This document shows positions 12,091 through 24,767 of a stretch of DNA of 64,000 nucleotides, piece after piece. Source of the stretch: Cinclus cinclus (Eukaryota > Chordata > Aves > Passeriformes > Cinclidae). Position numbers and translations under genes: made by a program. Under the pieces are notes generated by a model. It was not told where the DNA came from. It saw only the letters and a program-made list of their open reading frames with translations, and searched no databases. The stretch covers positions 107,998,181 to 108,062,180 of the forward strand of contig NC_085047.1 in the NCBI RefSeq assembly GCF_963662255.1, written 5' to 3'. Position 1 is the first letter of the stretch; each line of letters begins with the position of its first letter.

Positions 12091-15000
12091 TACCCTTTTC
12101 ATGGCTATTTAGTACAGTAGTTTTAACTTTCATTGCTAGGCAGAATACAGTTTTGCAGTCAGTACAGTTCCCTACAGTGTTCTAATGGTAGGGGTTTAGG
12201 CCTTTCTCAATTTGCAATTAACTATGGACTAATTTTAAGCAAAAGGAGAGCATCTTATATTCAAATTATTTCTCTCCTACGCTATAAATATATTTATCTC
12301 CACAGTATATTAAAGTCTTAAACCTGTGTGGAATCACCTAAGTTCTCTAAAGATGCCTGAAACAAACTCAAATATTGGTCAGGGAAACCATAAGAGGCAA
12401 AGTTAAGCTGAGCTATGTAGAATGTTTATATGAAAACTGAGTTAAGTAGCAGCTTATACAATATTGAGAATAATATATTTGTGACATAGTTCTTAAACCA
12501 CTCCTCAAACTTTGAAAGAAGCCTAACAGGCTTCTAAGAGGAAAAGGTTGAATCCATGATTATCAAATGCATAATTGCATCAGTTCCTGATTGAGTTAGA
12601 CACAACAGTGCAAATCCTCTGCAAGTTTGATGCTCTGAATCAGGAAGATTGTTAACTTTTAGAATCATTTGTAGGGCATCTAGAAAGAAGGGGGAAAGGC
12701 TTTTATCTTAGATCCAGAATGCTCTATATTACCAAAACACCTAAGAGAAAATGGATTAATTCATGAGAGGAAAAAAAGCAAAATAAATTATATACCGTGG
12801 ATACTGCAGAGTCAAATTGCACAGAACAAGGAGAAAGCAAAAAAATAATTTCTGTGTTGGCTGAGATGCCTCCAAAAGTCATCCTTAAATACTTGAGTGT
12901 GAATAGTCCTTCAAGGCATGGCCAACCCTGAAATTGGCTGGAAAGGCCAGTAAACCTCATGCTCTAGCAGAGATATTGAATGGAAAAATTATCAGCCCAG
13001 GGTGAATTTGCAGACTCCCACAGCATCTCGTTCCCAGCAGACTTGTGGGATCTCAAGAGTTTAAAGAAACTACAGTGCAGTTTCAACGACCTAATGGGAG
13101 GCAAATAATAACAATTTTGAACAGGCAATGAGATCACTCTCTCCACAAGTTTCAAGACAAGGAGAGAGAATCATCACAGACACTCTCCACAGTATGATTT
13201 TACTCAAAGTTGTTATTAAAAGTCTGAACACAGGATTATTGTACTCAGCTTAGGCATATGAACAAACCAGAGAAGCTGCACTCAATGAAGTTTATCAGTA
13301 AATGGCTGAGTGAAAAGGCTTGCAAGCTTATAAATATTTCATAGAATTTTAACACTAAAGGTAGCATACATTAAATATGAAAGACATACTGAATTTCCCA
13401 CTTTCTCTAGGAAAATACACCACATAATATTTTCAAAACACTGGGAAACCCAAGCATTTTTTTTCCTAATGTTTCTGAAATATCTAGTAACCTAATATCT
13501 TCTCCCACTTGAGAATGTGCATTAGGTACACAGGAGAAATTTCTATTTTTCTCTATCTCCTGTTTTTTTCAGTATCCAAGTAAATAGCAGAAAGAAAAAC
13601 TGAAAACACAGTAAAAGAAATTGATGATCCCTAAGGAAAAGAGATAGGAGTTTTTGTCAAGGATCAAAAGCGGATTAAATATATATGGTCAGTTAAGGAA
13701 TTATTCTGGGAGTAGGGATTTACTATAAAATAAAATTGGCTCACAGTTTAAGACACTGGAATGTCTGCAAAGCTAATACTGAGAAGCCATCGGACTTTCC
13801 TACCCCATTATGAGAAGCACTTTGCTTATTTTTCTTGGCTCAAAATATGTGCCATACAATGAGACTTTTGTTTTTATGAGATAAATGGTAAAGTAATACA
13901 GGTGACAACAGTCATTTAGCAGATCAAGACCAATATTATCAATACCATGGAAATAAAATCAACAGTAACTTGGTTTGTTTTGCCTGATGACTGAGAGTCC
14001 ATCAGAGAGGATCTTTTCCTGTTGTGTTCTCTTGTGGTGTTAGTTTTTCAAAAGCAGTAAGGGAATAAGATCCTTTCAGACAGAGTGAAGGGATTAGTGT
14101 ATCACGCTGGTGATTTGGGATCAAAACTGGCATTGTAACTACTGGGACATTTCTTAGCAGTAATGAGGAAGCTGTCTGGAAAAGGGACAGAGGGATTCAG
14201 TATCAGTAGCCACAGTAAACCATGTTACTACTTCAAAAGCTTCAGTTCCTGACAATAAAAAGAGAGAAGAAAGAAGCTTAGCAGGACACTTACCAGCAAT
14301 CCCATTACCTGTGGGCAAGGACAATGAAGCCTAGTCCAATTTGCCCATTTTTTGTGCCAAGCCATATTAGTCCCCATAATATTTTCTCTCAAAATATGCA
14401 AAAATTGAATATATATATTTTTTCTTTCCACAGGGAGGTGGGAGTAGGAGGGTAAAAGGACAGTCATGACAAATCAATTTGCAAAAGAGGGGCAGTGCCC
14501 TGCAGCTGGCAAAGCAGTTTATGGGCAATACTATTTGAACAATGGATAATGGGAGCAGCCCTGAAGCACCTCCAGCAGCCCTGTCCCCACACAAGTGAGA
14601 CATTCCTTCTCCCTCCCTCAAGCCTCCAGTGAATACATCTCTGTTCCAGAAGTGTGTGGGCCCATCAGGCTTTGGCCTCAGCCCCAGCCTGAGCTGCAGC
14701 TTTCCCTCTGTGGCTTTCAGCCTCTGGTGCTCGAGGTGGTCAAGCCCAGCCTCACACAGACCTGAAGGCAGCACCTGGAAGAGCACCAGAGCTGGTGACA
14801 GAGCTTCAGTGAGAACAAATAAGTTCATAACAAGTCCTTCCTGTCCACAAATGAGGCTCAAGTCAAAGATGTGTAATACAGATATCCCAGTGAGGTCTGA
14901 ATTAACTTAGTCTGTGATTAATAGAACCCATCACAATTTATGCATAATCTGTAATTTATACCACGCTGCATCAAGCAAACATGTGGTTTATTGTACACAC

Positions 15001-16597
15001 AGAACAAGATGATTTAGATTATAAGGAGACGTGGTGAAGAGTCATACAGCAGACCTGTCAGGGAGGGAAAGGGAGGAGAACTAGAAAGGGCTCTGAGTGA
15101 GAAACCTGTGCTTTCTCATCCTTGTTACCATACTCCCTTTTGTGAAAGATGTAATTCCAGCAGAAAGGTCTTGCAAATCTTCCTGCCAACCAGCCTCAGA
15201 AGACATAGTGATACAAAGATGGAAAAGAGAAGTGAAGACAGTTAAAATGAACTCCCCTATCGGCTACTCCTGCTCGTATTTCTTTAGGGCTTTCTTCACC
15301 TTACATTCTCAGGCAAGCCCTTCACTGGCATGCATTATCATGGCACAGCTCTGCGGCTGACACGCACCTCAGATCTTTCCTTCAAACGTCTCTGGCTGTG
15401 TTCTGGCTGACTTCTGTCCCTTTGCCCCATATCCTGGTGCAGCTTCAAACAGACTTCCTGATTCTGCTTTTTCATCAGTTCCTACTGTCCCAAACATCCC
15501 CTCCTCTTCAGGCAGGCTACACTTACCACAATATTTGTGTCATCAAAACAAAACCTTGTAAATGTTTTGTAAATATATAAATGCATTTATTTTATCAGAA
15601 GTATGAGAAGACATGAAAGCATGAATAAATAACCACGCAAACTGGAGGTGCAAGTTTCCCACTAGTGCTTGAATTACACTGAAAGCCAGCTCTGTCCACC
15701 TGCCCTACCTAAAAGGAGGAAAAAAAAAAAAAAGAAATCTTAAGGCAGAAAGGCTCTGTTCTTAAGGAAACCTGGGATACTGTCTGCATTAGTACCAGAA
15801 ACAAAGGGATTCACTGATTTTCTGGTGCAATTCTGTCTGGGTTGCAGCACTGCCATTTTTTGTCTGTTAAAAATGATGATATTGTTAACAGTCAGGGCCC
15901 CATAAGAGGGTTTCTCTGCGTGAAGTCAGGCTTGAGTGTTACACTTAATCTGCAGTTACATTTTAAATTGCATTTATATTATAGCTTAATTGAAGTGTGC
16001 ATATGATTTCCCACGAATACTACTTTCAGCTGTTATACCATATCAATACTAATTAGAATGATTTATACATTCATTCCACTCAGATCATGTGTGATATGCT
16101 TCAGAATAACAAGATCTTTTGACAACATCTGTAATAGCTAATAACTGCCACAACCATCACATGAGGTGCTTGAAGCTTCATAAATTCACCTCTAGGATTC
16201 TTTCTTGCAGCATCTTTGATAATTTTTAGCTATGATTGCAGCCCTGGCTACACCATGACAACTTCCCTTTTCATACAGAAGAGACATTCTTGCTCTCTTC
16301 TGCCAACCTAATTTCAGTATTCAAATTCATCGACTAAAAAACTAACCAGGCTTTTGTTTACAGTGATTACAAATTCATAATCCCATCTGGGCCTCAGAAT
16401 TTTGCACAGCATATTGGCAATTAATATCCAATTAATGCTTGTAGACCCACTGATTGTGTTACATATCTACAAAGAAGACTGCTGACACATTCATTTATAT
16501 TTCAAACAGCACACTGCAGGCTATATGGTACAGGGAGTACATTGAAAACTCTTAGAGTATTCCAGACTCAGGTACAACAACTCCCCAGGAACATATT

Positions 16598-16690
16598 CTC
16601 ACAAAAAACAGCCAGCCAAACAACCAAAACCACCAAAAAACACCAAAAAACCAACCCCACAACAACAAAACAAAACTAAAACAAAAAATC
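16598..16690 (+). repeat. A/C-rich low-complexity tract (CAAA/CCAAA type)
   Basis: For about 90 bases the plus strand is almost free of G and T, built from irregular CAAA, CCAAA and ACAACA units. The minus-strand open frame across it (FVLLLWGWFFGVFWWFWLF) is a by-product of this composition and should not be taken as a protein. Similar tracts occur at 43.3, 56.5 and 63.1 kb. Confidence 0.85.
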
Positions 16691-16739
16691 CTTGAGGAAA
16701 AAAAAATCAAGGGATTTTTTAACTGTGTTGAAAACACAG
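16683..16739. other. Two adjacent small hairpins
   Basis: The first inverted repeat pairs AAAAAATCCTTGA (16683-16695) with TCAAGGGATTTTTT (16707-16720), with one bulged base and an 11-base loop. Its arms are A/T-rich. The second pairs CTGTGTT (16723-16729) with AACACAG (16733-16739) around a 3-base loop and is perfect. They follow directly on the A/C tract. They resemble no RNA family I know and may be chance palindromes in low-complexity DNA. Confidence 0.55.
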
Positions 16740-18194
16740 AATTAAATAATCATAAATAACATGTAATTCCTAGTATTTATTTGGAAAAGGACTCAGGCAA
16801 CTGCAGAGAGGTGTGCTGATTCTGTGTGAGAAAGTAAAGGAATTAGTGGATTTCTAAAAGCAACTTCCCATGGCTGATCACAGCTGCATTTTGAGCCATA
16901 GACCTAAAAACAGGCTTCTGTGGATGCAAATTACAATACAGTGCAGTATAATAAAACAAAATGGAGAGGATGAAAATTTGTATGATGCAAAACTGAAACA
17001 GAACACAACTTGCAAAGAAGTGGTATTGACTTAAGGAATCCTGGAAGTGGTGACACATTTTCTTTCTGGCTCAAAAATATTCTGTCTTTATGAAAAGCTG
17101 TTATATAAAAGTACACCTGACAAGTTTCCAAAAAGAGTCCTCAGGTTTCTAATAGATTTCCAATTGGGAGCCTTTCCCATTAGAATGGAACAGAATTATT
17201 TCTGATTATAAGTAAATATTTCCAATATCTCACTTCAAATACCTTATACTAAATTTTAGCATTTAACTGAGCTATGGATTCATGTAATCACAAGACATGC
17301 TACTTAACTGTTCAAAAAACAGCTAATTCCTTCTTTGCTGCACTTTAAGAAATGAAAATAACCTTAAAATAGGGCTCACAACTCAGGTGACATAAATGAA
17401 TATGGCCTGGAAAAATAATGAACATCTCTTATTAGCTATTAAAAATACAGATAATTTCTTGTTACTAGAAAATAATCAGGAATCATACTGAAATTGCTAT
17501 AGTAACAGAAGATGATAAAAAATTACCCAAACATAAGACAGATACAGAGAAAGATGGAGCAAACAGAATTTATCTTCATCTAAAGGATTAAAGTGCAAAG
17601 TTAATTACAGGTAATTCTGTGAGAGACACACTAACTGCACACTCAATGACAGCATTCATTTGGAAGGCAACAAATATTCTAAAGGGCTTATTTTATTTCT
17701 TTGATTTTGAATTAAAGACTATCAAAATTAAAATCTCAACATATTTAAATGTATATAAACTAAAGGTCTCAGACTTTTCTTAAATTTTTGCACTCTGAGT
17801 AAATTTACAAGTCTGCAAAATAATAACCATATTTTCACAGAATACAAATTGAAGTACCACCACAGATACTTTGCTAACTTCTAATTTTTAAAAAACTTTC
17901 AAAAATATGCTGATAGTACTGCAGGTGTTTGCTGCATATATTTAGGGGGTTTTTAACTTGGATAGACTTTAAAAAAATGATGGACATTCTATACTGCATA
18001 TTAATTTAACTAAATGGGCTTTCCAGTAAAGGGATGTTCTGATAAGCTTGAATTCAGATGAATACATCCTGAAAGACTAGCTCTAAATTGATTTACAGCT
18101 AGTTTATCCTGCAAAAACCTGGCATCAACACAAGAGACCCCAAATCTCTCTTTAAAGCCACCTTCCACACTAGTCAGACAGGCTGCTGGCAAAC

Positions 18195-19463
18195 AAAAGC
18201 ATTGAAAGAGCTGGTCGAAGTCACTGCAAGGTGACTATTGATTATTTGAGAGAGACCTTTGTGACTGTGGGAGGCTCTGGAGGAAGGGGAAGAAAGCAAA
18301 TGGCACCCATTTTCAAATAAAGCAAAGAATATCTGGGTAACCTGGTAAAGCAATGAAGCAAATCCTCTGAAAAACCTGCAAATCACCCATGAAACCATGT
18401 CCTAATATTTGAAAGAAAAGAAAAGAAGCTGATTGGGTGTGTAGATAGCATGGTTTTACAAAGGAATGTGATGCCTAACCAACCTGACAGCATTTAATGA
18501 AGAGGTGACTGGCTCAGTGAGAGGGGACAGCAAATGATGCTGTGTATCCTGACTTTAGAAAGATTTTTAACATGGTCACCTATAACATTTTAATTTAAAA
18601 ACCCTGGTTTGAGGGTTTAGTGATAGGTGGCCAGTCAGGTGTATTGAAAACTAGCAGAACTTCTGGGCTCAAGTTTGGAACGGGTTGCAAAAAGTCTATC
18701 CAAGAATCTGACAGCAGCCTTGTGCAGCTCAGGAAGGGGGAAAAGTCCTGCACAGAGGGAGGAACCACTATTGGGAGGAACCAGTAGTAGCTGTGGACCA
18801 AACAGCTGGAAAACAGCTTTCCGAAAATGGTTCTAGTGGACACCAAGCTGGGCATGAGCCAGCAATGTGCCCTTGCAGCAGGGAAAGCAAATGTTATCCT
18901 GGGCTGCATCAGGCAGACTGTCTCCAGCAGGTCAAGGGAGATGACCCTTCCTCTCTGCTGAACCTTTGTCAGACAAAACTGCAACACTGAGTCCAGTGCT
19001 GGGCTCCCCAGTATGGACGTACTGGAGCGAGTCCATCAAAAGGCCACAAAGAAATTTGTTTGGACAGCCTTTCTGATGAGCAAAGGCTGAGCAACCTGGG
19101 ACTGCTCAGCCAGGAGCTGTGAAGGTTCAGGGGGATTTTATCAGCAACTAAATATTTCATGGGAGCAGAGCAGAGCAGACAGAGTCAGACTCTTCTCCTT
19201 GGTGCCCACTGGCAGAACAAGAGACAACAAGCATAAATTGAAATAGAGGAAATTCCATAAATTATTAAGAAGAAAAATGGATTTTTGTGAGGACAGTCAG
19301 TTGCTGGGACAGGCTGTGGAGTTTCCATCCTTGGAGATATTTAAAACCCAAGCTGACATTACCCTGAGCAACCTGCTCTCACTGACCCTGCTCTGTAGCA
19401 GGTAATTAGAGTAGATGATCTCCAGAGGCATCTTCCAGCCTCGGCTGCTCTGTGAGTCTGTGA
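18195..19463 (+). mobile_element. CR1 LINE fragment, plus strand, ORF2 3' part through the 3' end
   Basis: This is the longest CR1 copy in the window. In order it shows an ORF2 segment like GAGCTGGTCGAAGTCACTGC (about 18208), GGAGGAAGGGGAAGAAAGCAAATG (part at 18280-18302), CATGGTTTTACAAAGG (18449), ACCAACCTGACAGC (18477), GACTTTAGAAAGATTTTTAACATGG (part at 18551), then TGGGCATGAGCCAGCAATGT (18849) and TATCCTGGGCTGCATCAGGC (18895). It continues through the ORF2 C-terminal part (CTGGGCTCCCCAGT at 19001, AGCAAAGGCTGAGCAACCT near 19080) and ends in the 3' motif CTGTGAGTCTGTGA at 19450-19463. That is the usual ORF2-to-3' end order. The part expected to hold the core reverse transcriptase residues, about 18660-18790, is short and not recognisable, so an internal deletion is likely. 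All frames are broken. Confidence 0.85.
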
Positions 19464-22400
19464 AATATCATCAGTTTATAGGCTGAGCAACAGTTTCTGG
19501 AAGCACTCCAAGACAGACACAACACCTCTTAGGAGCTTATAATCCATCAAAAAAGCCTCTATAGATTGACTTATTGCACCAGGAAAAAAAATGAATTCCT
19601 TGGTTACTATTTAAGGCTAAGACATTTTTCACTTTCTAGATAAGAATTTAGTAGATAAGAAGCAAATAACCTTGGTGTCTACAGTAGGCAGATTTAGGAA
19701 AAAAACCTCTGCCCACATTTTGAGCAAGTCCTTGTTCAAAACACATCCTTCCTTCAGTTAAGGGGAGGATTATTGGTCAAATAAACTTTGCTTCACATTT
19801 GCCTGCAACATGTCAAGTGCAAAATGAATCAATTCAGCACTAGCAGCAGCTGGGAAGGGTTGGGAAAACAACTGTTAAATCAGCTTAAGACAACATGCAA
19901 AAATTAGCAAGCCTTTTTGGGGGAGGAAAAGGCTTATTTAAAGTAGCTGAAGTGGTACATCAATGGATGTGTATGACTCAGAGAAATGGAAAAATGGCAA
20001 AAGGACTAGAGAGAAAATAAGAGAGCTAACAACAGTATTTGCAGAAAGAGTTTGGGCCTCACAATTCAGCTACTATTCCCCAAGAAAAATAGGTTTGTCT
20101 TTACAAGATGAAAGGGTGAATGTTCACTGTCATTCAGTTTCTTTCAAAAGAAACATAAAATGTTTCCAATTATGTTTTTTAGCTGTAACAGTTGAAAAAC
20201 ATTATTAAGTTAGCAACTGTGCTAAACCCAGCAGTAATTCTGAATTGATTCTGTAAAGACATGCCTTGTTTTGAACAGGAAATAGAGATGGACAACATAA
20301 TCCAATAGATTTCCTCTCCCAAGGCAAAAATGTGCCCCAACTTACATTCTCTAAAGCTTTACATCAATCAGGTAATCAGCACAGAAACACCACTTCACTG
20401 AGGATAACTTTTACTCCTAATAGAGGAATGTGATATACTAAGTACAGGTTCTACTTATATGCCCTCTAGAAAGCAATATGATGCAAGCAACCTCTTCCAA
20501 ATCTCTGCTAGTAACACTGAGCCATCCTGTAGGCAAGGATACAGGTATCATGGAACTTCAAAGAGTTACAGAAAAAAAAAATCAGATTTTATGATGATTT
20601 ATTTTATTTCTAAATTTAAATTTGCTTACAGTATGTTTTTTATTTACAGTAAGTGTCCTACATTCTGCTGTTAGATATCTGGTCCTAGAATCTACCATTT
20701 ATTTCACAGTTTTAATTTCCCTCCATGTTGTTGGAGCTCTCAAAACTGATTTATTTAATTATTAGGAAGAACAGAAAGGTCAGAATGAAGCCTACAACAT
20801 GCTTGCTCTTTACAGACTACTATAAAAGGAACTGTTCTCATGTTTTGGCGAGAAAACAAGAATTCGTTTTTGTGAAAAGTTACTTGGCTTCACCTTTGGT
20901 TTCCATTCAACATCCAATGCAACCAAAACTTTCTCCTCTGTAAACAAAGTATAAGCAGAGCAAACACTTTAGTCTGGATCTTCTACATTTTTGGAGCATG
21001 AGTTACCATCAGTCAACTAAGCATTTATAAATGTGATCTTAGAATTTGGTGTAAAAATATACTGATCTCTATTTCCAGCATCGTTGGCAGGGCTTGGAAG
21101 GGTAGGGCAGGGAATAAAACGTGTGCTAAATCACATGATAAGAAAAGGTCAACAGCAAATAAAGCCAAATGAATAAAAGAAATACTGTTGTATTCTCAAA
21201 ATCCAGTGCAAAATAATTTGGGGTTTCTTTAAATCTTCATTAAAAGCAGCACAAAAAGCCACTAAAGTGATTTTTTTTGTGTGTTAATAAGGCCATACGC
21301 ACAATGCCCACAAGTTCACCACAGGTTTGTAACTTCTCAGTGTCCTCTTCCCCTTCATCTGGATGAGCAGGTGTCCTCATTCACTGGGCAGGATTGTCTC
21401 TGGGTAGTCCCACCTGGATCTCTCTGCAGCGAGGAGAGCCTCTGTCCCTTTCGGTCCCTCCAGGCCCAAACAGACTTGCTTATGTTTTCCTTTCTTATGA
21501 ATTGATCAGCTTTGGAATGAGTTAGACAGCTGGAGGGGCTGGGGTCTCATACTTTCTAAGCCCAGGAATGTGACAGGATAGCTTTATGTCTAACAGCATT
21601 TTTCCCTGTATTGAAGAAATGGGCACAAATGTTCCCAGTTATTGCTATCAACAGCATCAGACATTTACATCAGAACATATCACAGACAATCCACCATCCA
21701 GTAACTGCACAAGGTACTCTTTAACACCTCCAGCAATGCTAAGTATTTGATGTTATTAATGTTTTAGAAAATAAAGTGCTTGTATTAATTTTCCCAAAGC
21801 TTAGTAACAGCTAGGTAGCTTTGAGGTTTGTTCAGAGTTAAATACTTCATGAACAGTCTTTTCCAAATAAAAACTTTAAAATACTGGGGGGAGGAAAAAC
21901 CAACTCTGAGAGAATGAGGTGAAAGGCATTGAAGCATTTGTGTGTGATGAGCACAGAGAAGCTTAGGGGAGAGGAGAACAGATTAACAGAGACCTCAGCT
22001 TTCTAAACATCTTCTTTGATATACACACCATCAGCAGAGTGAGAGCTGCGTCAAAATAGTAATAGATTTAACTGCAGAAATGTTTCTTATGAGAAGCCTG
22101 TACCTGGTTAGGACTTATAAAGAAATCCTTTATCTTCTCTTTCTTCCCCTCCTGCCCCTGGGTTTTCTCCAGCCACTGCAGTCCATGACCTTCACAGGGA
22201 AGTGCCTCTGCTTTGACAACAGGCTGCAAACCTCCAAGGACTAGCAGTGCTTTCTGGGAGAGAAAACTGTTGCCTCACTCACAATCCAATCAAAATCTCA
22301 ATGTACCAAGTGAAAAATAAACCAAGGACATCATTATTATGTTTCATTGTGATTTGGCTTGCCTTCAAACCTCATACCCTGTGTATCTGAAATAGCAGCA

Positions 22401-24747
22401 ACACCTCCATTAGCAGGGCCTTCCAACACTTTAATCAAAGTATCTTTCAGAATAAAAAGGCACAAATGTTAAATTGCAGTCACCCTTTAAATTCCCTCAA
22501 TTCCCGTGCTACAGAGAATTAAAACCTTACCCAGGAATAATTTCCTGCACAAACCAGCGTGCAGGCACACAGATGCTCTGCCACGTAGGCAGGCACCAAT
22601 TTTAGAACATGGCAAGCCCTGGGGTGGTGGGACAGGGAGGCTCCCCTGCAGGCATCCCATGCTCAAGGCCATGCTCCTGAACCCAGTGCAGCTGATTTCT
22701 CACATGGGATAGCAACATTCACACTTTATAAAAAAGACAGGTTATTCAGTGTCCAGCTGAACAGTGCTGTATACCTCATCCAGTGCACATCATCTGCTCC
22801 TCTTCTTTCCAAGTTTGTATTAAAAATATCAGATGCTGGCATTTCTGTTTTTATTGGGACACATCTGATGGCAAGAGACCTAGAGTTTTCTCAGACTTTA
22901 TTGGCATCCACATGAATGTGGATGAAATGCACATGAAGTGGTTAAAAGAAACAAGCACAAAAGGTTTGATTAACCTGACCAAAACTCATTTTCTCTCTCA
23001 TTCTGGGGTGCCTGCAGCACCTCTAGGTCCCCAGAGTTCTTTCAAAAGATTTTAGCAAAGGCAAGCTAAGAAAAATGTTATACACTGAAGTTTTTAAATC
23101 TTTTTTAAAAAACTTTTTAAGGAACCCTCAAACCATTATGTTACTTCATAGAAAACCACTCTAGGGGAAAAAAACATACCCTTAGGAGTAACATACTTCT
23201 GTAATGGTTCCTTTGAGGAAACTTTTAAAACACTATCTTCTTATTTTATTATCATTGAAATTATGCAACTTTCTTTCTGCTGAAGATGATAATCCCTTAA
23301 AAATTCTTCAATAAAGAAATTCATTATAAATCTGGCATCTTAACTGCTACCTTGTATGAATATATCCAAAATTACAAGAACATATGCTTCTGCTCACATA
23401 ATACTATTTCTTTCTCCTATGCATGCTCGTAATATTTAAAAACTATATTTGCTCTTCGGAACAAAAAACTGCATACAATTAAAAAAAATAAAAACCAAAC
23501 CAAGAGATAGATATGGATATTTAAAAAACACAGAATTAGAGAAAGGACCAGAAAACCTCTCAAATTGTATCAGTCTCATGCTCTAAATAATATCCCATAA
23601 TATGACTTGCAAGAAGAACCAAGAAAGTTTATGATTTTCTTAAAATGCAGCTTATCTGTCCTTCAAAACACATAATTAAAAATGTTCTGAGTTGTTGCAG
23701 ATGTGGTAAGTAACCTAGAAGGGAAGTCCCTGTGGTCTCTGCAGTGAGTGCTCTGAACCCAAACAACTCCTTTGCTCCACGTGTTTTTCTGGGAAGATGA
23801 AGGATCTTGTTGCCTTATGCAGCACAGTTGGCAAGATGTTCAGGAAAGCCACACTCCACTAACCATTATTCCTGCTTTCCACAAAGCCCAGTCTTTGATA
23901 AAGCACAATTATTTAAAATACCCAATGCTGTTCTGCTTCCCCTGACAGTGATACAGTATTACCATAACTGCATTCCCTGCAACAGCAATGTGATGGTACG
24001 AAGTTCTGCTGAATTTATTGAGAAGTCTTTATCCAGCAGTTAGCTATAACACAGTACAATGGTTATCCTCCTAAATGATAATTAAGCTTTGGGGTAACAT
24101 CTAATTGAAAATGTACTGTGACAATCAACAAGTCAGCTCTTTCAAACTGAGGCTGCTTGGTTCAAAATACCATTCAATGTGATTTTGTCTCACAGTAATC
24201 CATGACAAAAATATATGAGTCTAATCCTGTTTCCTCTGGAGATAATTTAAAAACACTTAACCCCTTTGACAACTGGGTTTGAATAATTTCACATTATTAG
24301 TCAAATGGTTCACCTTTTTCTACAAATGTTGTTCCTTTTTTGTAATAAATAACATGATCTTATCAGTAATTATTCTATTAGTAGCATAATTGGCTTGTTT
24401 CCTTTAAAAAAAGTTTACATTTTCACCGTATGTACCGTGCTCTTAGACTCCCATTCTTGGAATACATTCCTCTGACCAATAACTGTGTTGGAAGGATCTA
24501 TGGGCAGCTGTGATGTCCCTGGGTAGCCAGAGGACTGGGGATGAGGGAAGAGACACCATGCAGGAGCAGACAGAATGAAGCCCCTCCTGCACTAGCTAGG
24601 GTGTGACTTTCCAAGAAGTTCTCTCCTTACAACCAAGATCCAAAGAAATTTGCTGCCATGCTCCTCCTATGTCCCTGGCTGCCTTGGGCCACAGCGGATC
24701 ATGTGGCCCGGCAGGAGCAGCCTGCCAAGCCAGCATTCCCTTGCAAG

Positions 24748-24767
24748 GTGTGTGTGTGTGTGTGTGT
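24748..24767. repeat. (GT)10 microsatellite
   Basis: A perfect 20-base GT run, read directly. It sits in a locally GC-richer block of unknown nature, and the VCVCV and HTHTHT peptides translated across it are artefacts. Confidence 0.9.

Larger units (their letters stand above)
12091..18194. other. Gene-free stretch, little recognised
   Basis: No exon or clear transposon is recognised. The block at about 14480-14900 is richer in G and C than its surroundings and carries overlapping open frames on both strands (164 codons on the minus strand at 14367-14861). The translations look like ordinary antisense pairs and have no domain I know. An A/C tract and two hairpins lie at 16598-16739. The rest is AT-rich with short homopolymers. 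Confidence 0.6.

Noticed and set aside
14367..14861. 164-codon minus-strand open frame in a GC-richer block
   Set aside because: It overlaps another open frame on the plus strand, has no recognisable domain and no supporting splice structure, and fits chance openness of GC-rich DNA.
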